A DNA stretch of 64,000 nt from positions 43,092-107,091 of the forward strand of contig NZ_KB895346.1 in the NCBI RefSeq assembly GCF_000374805.1, read 5' to 3'. A program made the position numbers and the translations under genes. The notes beneath the pieces are model-generated. The model saw only the letters and a program-made list of their open reading frames with translations. It did not search any database and was not told where the DNA came from. This document shows, one piece after another, positions 1-8,063 of the stretch (positions are counted from its first letter, which is position 1; the number at the start of each line of letters is the position of its first letter). Origin of the DNA: Chitiniphilus shinanonensis DSM 23277 (lineage in GTDB: Bacteria > Pseudomonadota > Gammaproteobacteria > Burkholderiales > Chitinibacteraceae).

Positions 1-1435
1 GTGTTCCCCGCGAGAGCGGGGATGAACCGACCAGCGCCTCAAAGGCAAGGTGCGTCTGGCCGTGTTCCCCGCGAGAGCGGGGATGAACCGGTCAAGATCA
101 GCGGCGGCTACAACGCCGAGGAGTGTTCCCCGCGAGAGCGGGGATGAACCGGCGGTGGGCAAGACGCGCCAGCACGTGGACCAGTGTTCCCCGCGAGAGC
201 GGGGATGAACCGCAGCGAGGCCCCGCCGTCGCGCGCCAGTTGATCGTGTTCCCCGCGAGAGCGGGGATGAACCGCTCATGCAAATCAGTCCGGATGGTGA
301 ATTACGGTGTTCCCCCGCGAGAGCGGGGATGAACCGTGGCCGTGGCCACGGCGCCGGACGGTGCGTCGGTGTTCCCCGCGAGAGCGGGGATGAACCGGGG
401 CCGCCATGCACCTACGCGAACTGGTGACCGTGTTCCCCGCGAGAGCGGGGATGAACCGCTCACAGTACGCCAGCTGTACTACCAAATGGTGTGTTCCCCG
501 CGAGAGCGGGGATGAACCATCACCGTCCGAGACCTGATCGACGACGCCGAGGTGTTCCCCGCGAGAGCGGGGATGAACCGTCATCGAGCAATTCGGCATT
601 CCGTCCGATCTGGTGTTCCCCGCGAGAGCGGGGATGAACCGAAGTGGGCAAATAGCACGCCCAGGCCGATCCAGTGTTCCCCGCGAGAGCGGGGATGAAC
701 CGAAAAATACGAAAAATCTACTTTTTTTATTGCAGTGTTCCCCGCGAGAGCGGGGATGAACCGAAGTGGGCAAATAGCACGCCCAGGCCGATCCAGTGTT
801 CCCCGCGAGAGCGGGGATGAACCGAAAAATACGAAAAATCTACTTTTTTTATTGCAGTGTTCCCCGCGAGAGCGGGGATGAACCGGTGCAGCTGTTGGTC
901 GTCGTGATTGGCACCGTGTGTTCCCCGCGAGAGCGGGGATGAACCGGGTCTCGACGCGGTCCAGTTCACCGTCCGCATGTGTTCCCCGCGAGAGCGGGGA
1001 TGAACCGCACGGAAAGATCACTTTCATGTGCCGCAGCGGGTGTTCCCCGCGAGAGCGGGGATGAACCGCAGCTTCTTGAACCCGTCCTCCAGCTCGAAAA
1101 GTGTTCCCCGCCAGAGCGGGGATGAACCGTCTCACTTCGCATACCGCTGAAACATATCCTTGTGTTCCCCGCGAGAGCGGGGATGAACCGAGGGCATTGC
1201 CCTTAACTACATGCCCTACATCGTGTTCCCCGCGAGAGCGGGGATGAACCGCCCCCCAGCATGCCGGCCACGTCCACGGCGGCGTGTTCCCCGCGAGAGC
1301 GGGGATGAACCGTACCTGTTGTTGAACAACTGGATTTCGCCCCGCGTGTTCCCTGCGAGAGCGGGGATGAACCGGTGCGCCTCGCGGAGATCGACGCACC
1401 CGAGAAGTGTTCCCTGCGAAAGCGGGGCTAAAACC
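1..1435 (+). CRISPR. Type I-E-like CRISPR array, distal part (24 repeats)
   Basis: 29-bp repeats beginning GTGTTCCCCGCGAGAGCGGG and ending GATGAACCG recur every 61-62 bp, starting at 1, 62, 123, 184, 246, 307, 369, 430, 491, 552, 613, 674, 735, 796, 857, 918, 979, 1040, 1101, 1162, 1223, 1284, 1346 and 1407, with 32-33-bp spacers. The repeat resembles the E. coli type I-E repeat and forms the same CCCCGC/GCGGGG hairpin. Repeats become variable to the right: G to C at 1101, CCCT variants at 1346 and 1407, and a badly decayed last repeat ending CTAAAACC. This marks the trailer end and places the leader and cas genes to the left, outside the window. The repeat at 307 has one extra C. Spacers at 642-673 and 703-734 are repeated at 764-795 and 825-856. 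Confidence 0.98.
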
Positions 1436-1577
1436 AAGAGGATCGCTATGCCGGCTCACCTGCTGGCCGTTTCCCCCGCAATAGCAGATTCGCCCTTCAG
1501 CCCACTCGCAGCCCTACGTCCTTCATTTCGCCTCCCCCAAACCAGCCAGCAACAACTCCCCGACCCAACTCCCCGCC

Positions 1578-2615
1578 CTACAACGCCGGATTCGGGCTGC
1601 GGGCGTGGATCGCTTCGATGGCCGTTTCCAGTTCCGGGGTGAGTGTCACGTCCAGGCTGGCCAGGTTTTCGTCGAGCTGCGCCATGCTGGTGGCGCCGAG
1701 GATCACGCTGCCGACGTACCAGCGGCTGTTCAGCCAGGCCAGCGCCAGCTGGGTCGGGGTCAGGCCGTGTTCGCGGGCCAGGGCGGCGTAGTCGGCGATG
1801 GCGGCCTGCACGTAGGGCTTGGCGTAGCGGGCGCCGAAGCCGGGGAAGCGCGTCATGCGGCCGTCGCTGGCCGGGTCGTCCTGGTACTTGGCGCTCAGCA
1901 GGCCGAACGCCAGCGGGCTGTAGGCCAGCAGCGCCACCTGCTCGCGGTGGCAGACTTCGGTCAGGCCATGCTCGAAGCCGCGGTGCAGCAGGTTGCAGAC
2001 GTTCTGGATGCTCACCGGACGCGGCAGGTCGTTCTCGCGCGCCACGCGCAGGAACTCCATCACGCCCCAGGGCGTTTCGTTGGACAGCCCCACATGGCGC
2101 ACCTTGCCGGCGCGCACCAGCCGATCCAGTCCTTCCAGTTGCTCGTACACGCTCGGCACCACCTCCGGCTCGCGCGCGGGGTCGAAGTAGGTGTCGCCGA
2201 ACATCGGCACGTGGCGGGCGGGCCAGTGCAGCTGGTACAGGTCGATGTAGTCGGTCTGCAGCCGGCGCAGCGAATCCTCGCAGGCGGCGACGATCTGGGC
2301 GGCGGTGAATTGCGGGCCGCCACGCATCCAGGCCATGCCGCGCTGCGGGCCGGCCACCTTGGTCGCCAGCACGATGCGGTCGCGCGGCTGGCGCGCCAGC
2401 CAGCTGCCGACGATGCGCTCGGTGGCGCCCTGGGTGTCGGCCTTGGCCGGCACCGGGTACATCTCGGCGGTGTCGATGAAGTTAATCCCGGCGGCGACGG
2501 CGCGATCCAGCTGGGCGTGGCCCTCGGCCTCGCTGTTCTGCTCGCCGAAGGTCATGGTGCCCAGGCACAGCACGGATACGTTGAGGTCGGATGCGGGCAG
2601 CAGTCGGTAACGCAT
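1578..2615 (-). CDS. tas: Tas-like aldo/keto reductase (345 aa)
   Basis: NAD(P)H-dependent oxidoreductase of the aldo/keto reductase family. The N-terminus (LGTMTFGEQNSEAEGHAQLD, then INFIDTAEMYPVP) is almost word for word that of E. coli Tas, and the catalytic Asp/Tyr region (DTAEMY), the Lys region (ATKVAGP) and the LHWP motif are present. The ATG at 2615 was chosen over the longer 381-residue reading because homology begins there and a GGAG box lies just upstream. Length matches Tas. It lies downstream of the gumN-like gene on the same strand but behind a strong terminator, so it is probably transcribed separately. The physiological substrate is unknown. Confidence 0.88.
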   Translation of the reverse strand: MRYRLLPASDLNVSVLCLGTMTFGEQNSEAEGHAQLDRAVAAGINFIDTAEMYPVPAKADTQGATERIVGSWLARQPRDRIVLATKVAGPQRGMAWMRGGPQFTAAQIVAACEDSLRRLQTDYIDLYQLHWPARHVPMFGDTYFDPAREPEVVPSVYEQLEGLDRLVRAGKVRHVGLSNETPWGVMEFLRVARENDLPRPVSIQNVCNLLHRGFEHGLTEVCHREQVALLAYSPLAFGLLSAKYQDDPASDGRMTRFPGFGARYAKPYVQAAIADYAALAREHGLTPTQLALAWLNSRWYVGSVILGATSMAQLDENLASLDVTLTPELETAIEAIHARSPNPAL

Positions 2616-2719
2616 GGGGTTCTCCAGGGGAGGGTGGGTCGTCTTCGCGCGGTGGGATGAAGGTGTACCGCAAACCGCCGGGGCGATGGAAGAGACAGTG
2701 GCCGCGCTTTTCGGGGGCG

Positions 2720-2753
2720 ACAAAAAAGCCGCTGGGTCGCAGCGGCTTTTTTT
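2720..2753. terminator. Bidirectional rho-independent terminator
   Basis: Stem AAAAAAGCCGCT / AGCGGCTTTTTT around a GGGTCGC loop, starting a few bases after the stop codon of the minus-strand TraB/GumN gene. It has A and T tracts on both sides. Confidence 0.85.
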
Positions 2754-2757
2754 GTGC

Positions 2758-3723
2758 CTATTTGTTTTTCTTCTTGGCCTTGGCCGGCGGCGCTTCGGCC
2801 GGGGTGACGGTGTAGCCGGCGGCGCGCAGGCGGGCGATCAGGCCGTCCTTGCCCGGCAGGTGCAGCGCGCCGATGGCGAAGAAGGCATGCGCCTTGGGCA
2901 GTACCTTGACGATGCGCTCGCCCAGGCGCTGGTTGCGCTCGGCCAGCAGCACGCGCTTGGACCAATCGGCGAAGTACGCGCGGTCGGCGGCGGAGAATTC
3001 GCGCATCAGCGGATCGTTTTCCGGTTGGGCCAGCTTGACCATGCCGGCGTAGTCGCGTGCCACGTAGCGGGCGATGATGGCCTTCAGGCCGGATTCCACG
3101 TCGTCCTGGTGGTCGATCAGCGCCTTGAGCAACGTCAGCTGCTTGTCGGCCGGCATGTCGGAAAACACCGCCAGCTGTTCCTGCACCGTTTCGATGCCGT
3201 CGTAGCCCTTGCCGGCATCGACCGCGTTCTTGGTCAGCAGCAGGTCCAGCGGCAGTTCGCCGTCGGGCTTCTTCGGCGTCATCAGGTACATCGCGGCGGC
3301 CCACGGCTTCAGGCGGCGCACAGCGGCCTCGGGGTAGTGGCGCGCTTCCAGCTCGGGCACCAGCTTGGCGTAGTAGGCAGCGCCCAGCTTGTCTTTCAGG
3401 CTTTCGCCTTCGGGCAGCAGCACGGTGTTGGCCTGCTCCATGAAGGCGCCGAAATCCAGCCGCACTTCGGTGGCGACGCGCTCGGACGAATCGAACGCCG
3501 CCTGTGCTTCGGGCGACAGCCGGGTCACCTTGGGATCGGACACGTGGACGGTGCCGAACAGGTACGAGACCGGCTCGTTTTTCTTCTCGATGCGCCACAG
3601 GTGCGAGCGCGGGAAATCCTTCAGGTCGTCGCCGGCGGCGTGCGTGACGGCGGGGGCCAGCAGGGCCGCGGTGCACAGCCCGGCGAACAGCGGGCGCATC
3701 AGGTGGCGAAGGCGGGACAGCAT
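2758..3723 (-). CDS. TraB/GumN family protein (321 aa)
   Basis: Exported protein of the TraB/GumN (PF01963) family, whose members are thought to be metallopeptidase-like. It starts with a signal peptide (MLSRLRHLMRPLFAGLCTAALLAPAVTHA is split here as a basic N-region, a hydrophobic core and an A-x-A site). The family hallmark LFGTVHVSD follows at about residues 50-58 and the conserved ALHLPG motif lies near the C-terminus. The start at 3723 is supported by GGAG six bases upstream; another ATG two codons earlier overlaps that box. The tail is a Lys-rich KAKKKNK. The substrate is unknown. A terminator follows immediately. Confidence 0.85.
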   Translation of the reverse strand: MLSRLRHLMRPLFAGLCTAALLAPAVTHAAGDDLKDFPRSHLWRIEKKNEPVSYLFGTVHVSDPKVTRLSPEAQAAFDSSERVATEVRLDFGAFMEQANTVLLPEGESLKDKLGAAYYAKLVPELEARHYPEAAVRRLKPWAAAMYLMTPKKPDGELPLDLLLTKNAVDAGKGYDGIETVQEQLAVFSDMPADKQLTLLKALIDHQDDVESGLKAIIARYVARDYAGMVKLAQPENDPLMREFSAADRAYFADWSKRVLLAERNQRLGERIVKVLPKAHAFFAIGALHLPGKDGLIARLRAAGYTVTPAEAPPAKAKKKNK

Positions 3724-3930
3724 CGACATCTCCGTTTCATGGGCGGGACAAAAGCTGGCAAGTATAGCGAGCCGCGTCGCGGATGGGGGCGGCGTGGTGT
3801 CAAGGCGCGACGATGCGCTGGTGGGCGACAGCGCGGCCCGGCGCTGCCGCGAAACAATCGATGACACGTCCAAGGGCATTTTTTATCATCGGGGCCAGCC
3901 CCGCGGAACAGGGGCAAGGAGGATGAAACG

Positions 3931-4368
3931 ATGTTGATGCGATACCTGGGCCTGCTCGGCCTGGCCTGCGGCGTGGCGCTGGCCGAGGCGCCCGCGCCGG
4001 CGCAACCGGCCGATTTCGTCGGCGAATACTGGGCCAACCTGCACGGCGACCGCCGTACCCGCGCACTGTGGATCGACGCGCTGAACAGCGCCGACGCCAA
4101 CCGCTTCACCGCGCGCGGTCGCTTCGGCATCGCCTGCGCCGGCTTCCAGCCGGTGACCATCGACGGCAAACGCGAAGCCACCGGCTGGCGGCTGGAGTTC
4201 AAGCCCGGCGCCAAGGTGACGGTCAGCGTGGTGGGCGATCCCCGGCAATTGAGCGGCGACTATCGCGGCGAATTCGGCACCGGCGTGCTGTCGCTCAGCC
4301 GTGGCGACGTCGCCACCACCTGCCCGGACGCTGCGGCGGCGGTTGATGATGATGGTGGTTTGCAGTAA
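3931..4368 (+). CDS. Small secreted hypothetical protein (145 aa)
   Basis: An AAGGAGG box sits about nine bases before the ATG. The product has a short hydrophobic signal peptide ending near ALAEAPAPA. A compact domain with two cysteines follows, with regular alternation of charged and hydrophobic residues that suggests beta structure. I do not recognise the family. The stop codon lies inside the left arm of a palindromic intergenic repeat (4365-4538), so the last residues (VDDDGGLQ) may be affected by that insertion. Confidence 0.7.
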   Translation: MLMRYLGLLGLACGVALAEAPAPAQPADFVGEYWANLHGDRRTRALWIDALNSADANRFTARGRFGIACAGFQPVTIDGKREATGWRLEFKPGAKVTVSVVGDPRQLSGDYRGEFGTGVLSLSRGDVATTCPDAAAAVDDDGGLQ

Positions 4369-4538
4369 CCCTACACCTTGAACCACAGAGGACAGTGAGA
4401 ACACAGAGGTTTCACCGAGAAAGGCCAAGGCGAGTTTTGATCGCTGCATCAGGCCTCCCCATTGGAACATTGCCTTGAGGTTTTCTCTGTGGAACTCCGT
4501 GTTCTCGCTGTCCTCTGTGGTTCAAGGTGTAGGGTTAC
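4365..4538. repeat. Palindromic intergenic repeat, CTTGAACCACAGAGGACA subtype
   Basis: The outer arms GTAACCCTACACCTTGAACC and its exact complement flank inner CACAGAG-rich arms, so the element can fold into one long hairpin with an arm match of about 31 bp at the ends. It lies between convergent genes and contains the stop codon of the upstream gene. It is one of six related copies in the window. Confidence 0.85.
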
Positions 4539-4610
4539 CAGCCACGCAAAAGAAACGCCCCATCCAGGGGACAGGGCGCTGTCGGATCGGGTGGGCGTGC
4601 GCCTGGCCGA

Positions 4611-5141
4611 TCAGGCCTTCTGGGCGCGCTCGTAGCTGGCGACGATCTCGGCTTCGGCGGCGGCCTTGTCGCCCCAGCCGGTGACCTTCACCCACTTGCC
4701 CTTTTCCAGATCCTTGTAGTGCTCGAAGTAATGCTTGACCTGGGCCAGCAGCAGCTCCGGCAGGTCTTCCAGTTTCTGGATGTGCTTGTACATCGGGCAG
4801 ATCTTCTCGGTCGGCACGGCGATGACCTTGGCATCCTGGCCGGCTTCGTCTTCCATGCCCAGCACGCCGATAGCGCGACACTTGATGATCATGCCGGGGG
4901 CCAGCGGGAACGGGGTGTGCACCAGCACGTCCACCGGATCGCCATCCAGCGACAGGGTGTGCGGCACGAAGCCGTAGTTCATCGGGTAGGACATCGAGGT
5001 GCCGACGAAGCGGTCGACGACGATGGCGCCGGCTTCCTTGTCGAATTCGTACTTGACCGGGGGCGCGTTGGCGGGGATTTCGATGATGACGTTGAAGTCG
5101 TTCGGCAGGTCCTTGCCGGCCGGGATCTTGCTGATGTCCAT
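4611..5141 (-). CDS. ppa: Inorganic pyrophosphatase (176 aa)
   Basis: Family I soluble pyrophosphatase, which hydrolyses PPi to phosphate in the cytoplasm. The active-site signature DGDPVDVLV is present, together with [27 protein letters not shown] and [13 protein letters not shown], closely following the E. coli enzyme in order and length (about 176 aa). The ATG at 5141 has a purine-rich GAAGGA box upstream. It is convergent with the small secreted protein gene across a palindromic repeat, with no obvious operon partners. Confidence 0.97.
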   Translation of the reverse strand: MDISKIPAGKDLPNDFNVIIEIPANAPPVKYEFDKEAGAIVVDRFVGTSMSYPMNYGFVPHTLSLDGDPVDVLVHTPFPLAPGMIIKCRAIGVLGMEDEAGQDAKVIAVPTEKICPMYKHIQKLEDLPELLLAQVKHYFEHYKDLEKGKWVKVTGWGDKAAAEAEIVASYERAQKA

Positions 5142-5265
5142 GGAGGGCGTCCTTCAATGACGTTCGTGAGGGCCTGACAGGCCTAGGCGGGCGCAATTAT
5201 AAGCGCGAAGCGCGACCGGGAGAAAACGAGGAAATCCGCGCCCGAGGAGTGGGGGATGAAGGGCC

Positions 5266-5386
5266 AAAATCTGTAGACACAGAGCACGCCGAGAACACAG
5301 AGGGCACAGAGAAAACCTTAGGGAAAACCGGGTGGGGTTTCTCTGTGTGCTCTGTGTTCTCCCCGCGCTCTGTGTCTACAGATTTT
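5266..5386. repeat. Palindromic intergenic repeat, ATCTGTAGACACAGAG subtype
   Basis: The arms AAAATCTGTAGACACAGAG and CTCTGTGTCTACAGATTTT are exact complements. Inner CACAGAG/CTCTGTG motifs extend the pairing imperfectly. It lies in the divergent gap between ppa and the deaminase gene. Apart from this element I see nothing notable in 5142-5482. Confidence 0.85.
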
Positions 5387-5482
5387 TTCATTTCGCTTGC
5401 GTCTCGATATGGAAGAAATTTTCACAAGTATGTCGATTGCGCGCTAGGATACGGCGATCAACCGCCATGAAAGCCCGTTTGA

Positions 5483-6757
5483 GTGATGATCGAAGAAAAT
5501 ATTTTCCAGGAACGACCGATCCCGACTTGTGGCAAGGGTCTGGGTCCAAGCGATGACGGCGCCACGCTGGGCGAGGTGCCGGCGCTGGGCTGGCGCCTGC
5601 TGGACGAGGATCTGAGCCTGCCGGTGGCGGTGCTGGACGGCGCGCGCATCGAGCACAACCTGCGCTGGATGCAGGATTTCATCGACCGCTACGGCGTGAA
5701 GCTGGCGCCGCACGGCAAGACCACCATGAGCCCGGCGCTGTTCCAGCGGCAGCTGGCGGCCGGCGCCTGGGGTATCACCCTGGCCACCGCGCCGCAGGTG
5801 CAGGCGGCGTATCGGCACGGCGTGCGCCGGGTGCTGATGGCGAACCAGCTGGTCGGGCGCGGCAATATGGCCATCGTGTCGCGGCTGCTGCGCGATACCG
5901 GGTTCACGTTCTATTGCGTGGTCGATTCGGCGGCCAACGTGGACCAGCTGGGCGAGTTCTTCGCCGCGCAGGGCCAGCGGCTGAACGTGCTGATCGAGCT
6001 GGGCGTGGCCGGCGGGCGCACCGGGGTGCGCGATCTGTCGCAGGAAGAGGCCGTGTTGCAGGCGCTGCACCGCTGGCCGCAATCGCTGGCGCTGCGCGGC
6101 ATCGAGGTCTACGAGGGCGTGCTGAAGGAAGCGACCGGGATCCGCGCCTTCCTGCGCCGCGCGGTCGGCCGGCTGAAGGCGCTGGCGCGGGTGGAGGCGT
6201 TCGCGCCCGGCCCGGTGCTGCTGTCCGGCGCCGGCTCGGCGTGGTTCGACGTGGTGGCGGAGGAGTTCTGCGGCATCGACCTCGACCGCCCGCTGGAGGT
6301 GGTGCTGCGCCCCGGTTGTTATCTCAGCCACGACGTGGGCATCTACCGCGCCGCCGAAACGCGCATCCACGCCGAGAACCCGGTGGCGCGCGCGATGCAG
6401 ACCAGCCTGCTGCCGGCGTTGCAGGTGTGGGCCTACGTGCAGTCGCTGCCTGAGCCGGGGCTGGCCATCGTCGGCCTGGGCAAGCGCGACGCCGCGTTCG
6501 ACGCCGGCCTGCCGCAACCCGCCAGCCACTTCCGCCCGGGGCACGACACCTTGCCGCGCCCGGCCGGCGCCTGGCAGGTGAGCACGATGATGGACCAGCA
6601 CGCCTTCCTGCGGATCGACCCCGCCGACGACCTGGCCGTCGGCGACATGATCGCCTTCGACATCTCCCACCCCTGCCTGACCTTCGACAAATGGCGGCAA
6701 CTGGCCGTGCTCGACGACGACTACCGCGTGGTCGAACTGGTGGAGACGTTTTTCTAG
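5483..6757 (+). CDS. PLP-dependent D-amino-acid deaminase / DSD1-type enzyme (424 aa)
   Basis: Fold-type III PLP enzyme with an alanine racemase N-terminal barrel and a D-serine dehydratase-like C-terminal domain. The PLP lysine is in LAPHGKTTMSP (Lys79). The C-terminal HPC motif (His396, Cys398, in SHPCLTFDKW) matches the zinc site of D-serine dehydratase/D-threonine aldolase enzymes. It likely deaminates a D-amino acid (perhaps D-Ser or D-Thr) to a 2-oxo acid. The start is a GTG at 5483 or the next codon, ATG at 5486; no clear ribosome-binding site decides. It heads a cluster with an RpiR regulator, D-aminoacylase and RidA, which together would turn N-acyl-D-amino acids into oxo acids. Confidence 0.88.
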   Translation: MMIEENIFQERPIPTCGKGLGPSDDGATLGEVPALGWRLLDEDLSLPVAVLDGARIEHNLRWMQDFIDRYGVKLAPHGKTTMSPALFQRQLAAGAWGITLATAPQVQAAYRHGVRRVLMANQLVGRGNMAIVSRLLRDTGFTFYCVVDSAANVDQLGEFFAAQGQRLNVLIELGVAGGRTGVRDLSQEEAVLQALHRWPQSLALRGIEVYEGVLKEATGIRAFLRRAVGRLKALARVEAFAPGPVLLSGAGSAWFDVVAEEFCGIDLDRPLEVVLRPGCYLSHDVGIYRAAETRIHAENPVARAMQTSLLPALQVWAYVQSLPEPGLAIVGLGKRDAAFDAGLPQPASHFRPGHDTLPRPAGAWQVSTMMDQHAFLRIDPADDLAVGDMIAFDISHPCLTFDKWRQLAVLDDDYRVVELVETFF

Positions 6758-6771
6758 CAGGCGGCGTTGAA

Positions 6772-6919
6772 GGCGGAATTCAAATCTTGAACCACAGAGG
6801 ACAGTGAGACCACAGAGGGGTCACAGAGAAAGGCAGAAAGAGAAACGAAGCGTTCACGGTTTTCTCTGTGTAACTCCGTGCTCTCTGTGTCCTCTGTGGT
6901 TCAAGGTTTGAATTTCGCC
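6772..6919. repeat. Palindromic intergenic repeat, CTTGAACCACAGAGGACA subtype
   Basis: The left arm GGCGGAATTCAAATCTTGAA and the matching right arm TTCAAGGTTTGAATTTCGCC differ at two positions. Inner CACAGAGGACA / TGTCCTCTGTG arms are exact. It fills the gap between the deaminase and the regulator gene. Confidence 0.85.
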
Positions 6920-6953
6920 TTCGCCTTTGTCATCCCCAACTCACCGAAGCCCC

Positions 6954-7823
6954 ATGCCCAATCACGTCGACATCGTCTATCACATCCGCGCCTGTCGGGA
7001 GCGGCTGTCCGTCACCGAGCGCAAGGTGGCCGACGCCATTCTGGACGACCTCGCCTACGCGGCGTCGGCGTCGATCGACCAGCTGGCCACCAAGGCCGGG
7101 GTGAGCATCGCCAGCATTTCGCGCTTCGCCCGCGCGGTGCAGTGCGCCGACGTGCGCGACCTGAAGCTGAAGCTGGCGCAGGCCAGCGCGGTGGGCGCGC
7201 GCTTCCTGGCCGCGGCGCCGCCGCAGGAAAGCTCGTTCTACACGCGCATCTGCGGCGAGATCGAGGCCACGTTGCGGCGCAACCTGTCGCTGCTGAGCGA
7301 AGCGCAGTTCCAGCAGGCGGCCGGGCAACTGGCCGGTGCGCGCATGAACTACGTGTTCGGCATGGGCGGCGCGTCCACCATGCTGGCGCAGGAACTGCAG
7401 TTCCGCGTGGTGCGCCTGGGTTACCCGGTCACCGCCTACCACGACGTGGTGCTGATGCAGCTGGTGGCGGCCACGCTCGACGCGCGCGACGTGGTGGTGA
7501 TGCTGTCGCTGTCGGGCGCCACGCCGGAGATGCTGGGTGTGGCGGCGCTGGTGCGGCAGTACGGCGCCACGCTGGTGGCGGTCACCGACCCCGACGCGCC
7601 GCTGGCGACGCTGGCCGATCTGGTGCTGCCGATCAAGACCGACGAGACCGAGTTCATCTACAAGCCGTCCGCCGCCCGCTACGCCATGCTGATGGCGCTG
7701 GACATCCTCGCCACCGAGCTGGCGTTGATCGACAAGGCGCGCAGCCAGGAGCTGCTGCGCCGCGCCAAGCTTGCCCTCGACGCCCACCGCGAAGGGCACG
7801 ACCGCCTGCCGCTGGGGGATTGA
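6954..7823 (+). CDS. MurR/RpiR family transcriptional regulator (289 aa)
   Basis: Residues about 1-80 form an RpiR-type helix-turn-helix (LSVTERKVADAILDDL, then VSIASISRFARAVQC). Residues about 115-250 form a SIS sugar-isomerase-like domain (VFGMGGASTMLAQEL, then LSLSGATPEML), which normally binds a phosphosugar or related effector. The ATG at 6954 was chosen because the HTH homology starts just after it; the upstream TTG extension has no support. Its place between the deaminase and D-aminoacylase genes suggests it regulates this cluster. Confidence 0.9.
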   Translation: MPNHVDIVYHIRACRERLSVTERKVADAILDDLAYAASASIDQLATKAGVSIASISRFARAVQCADVRDLKLKLAQASAVGARFLAAAPPQESSFYTRICGEIEATLRRNLSLLSEAQFQQAAGQLAGARMNYVFGMGGASTMLAQELQFRVVRLGYPVTAYHDVVLMQLVAATLDARDVVVMLSLSGATPEMLGVAALVRQYGATLVAVTDPDAPLATLADLVLPIKTDETEFIYKPSAARYAMLMALDILATELALIDKARSQELLRRAKLALDAHREGHDRLPLGD

Positions 7824-7860
7824 GATGCATGCTTGCCGATGTCGAATACAGGAAAGACAC

Positions 7861-8039
7861 ATCTGTAGATACAGAGCACATGGAGACAAAGGCCAAGTCC
7901 AAATCTTGGAACACAGAGGACACGGAGCGCACAGAGAACACGGAGAAAAACCACAACGAGAAAACGGCCATCCCATGGCATCCCTTCGGGTTTTCTCCGT
8001 GTGCTCTGTGTTCTCCCCGCCCTCTGTGTCTACAGATTT
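7861..8039. repeat. Composite palindromic intergenic repeat
   Basis: The outer arms are of the ATCTGTAG...CTACAGAT subtype. A second left arm of the other subtype (AAATCTTGGAACACAGAGGA) lies inside, with no matching right arm. This suggests one element inserted into, or recombined with, another. It lies between the regulator and D-aminoacylase genes. Confidence 0.8.
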
Positions 8040-8063
8040 GTTTTTGAGCTATCGGAGCACGCT

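Noticed and set aside
98-1642. Open frames across the CRISPR array on both strands
   Set aside because: They translate the repeat itself (periodic RFIPALAGNT or VFPARAGMN peptides) and have no gene signals.
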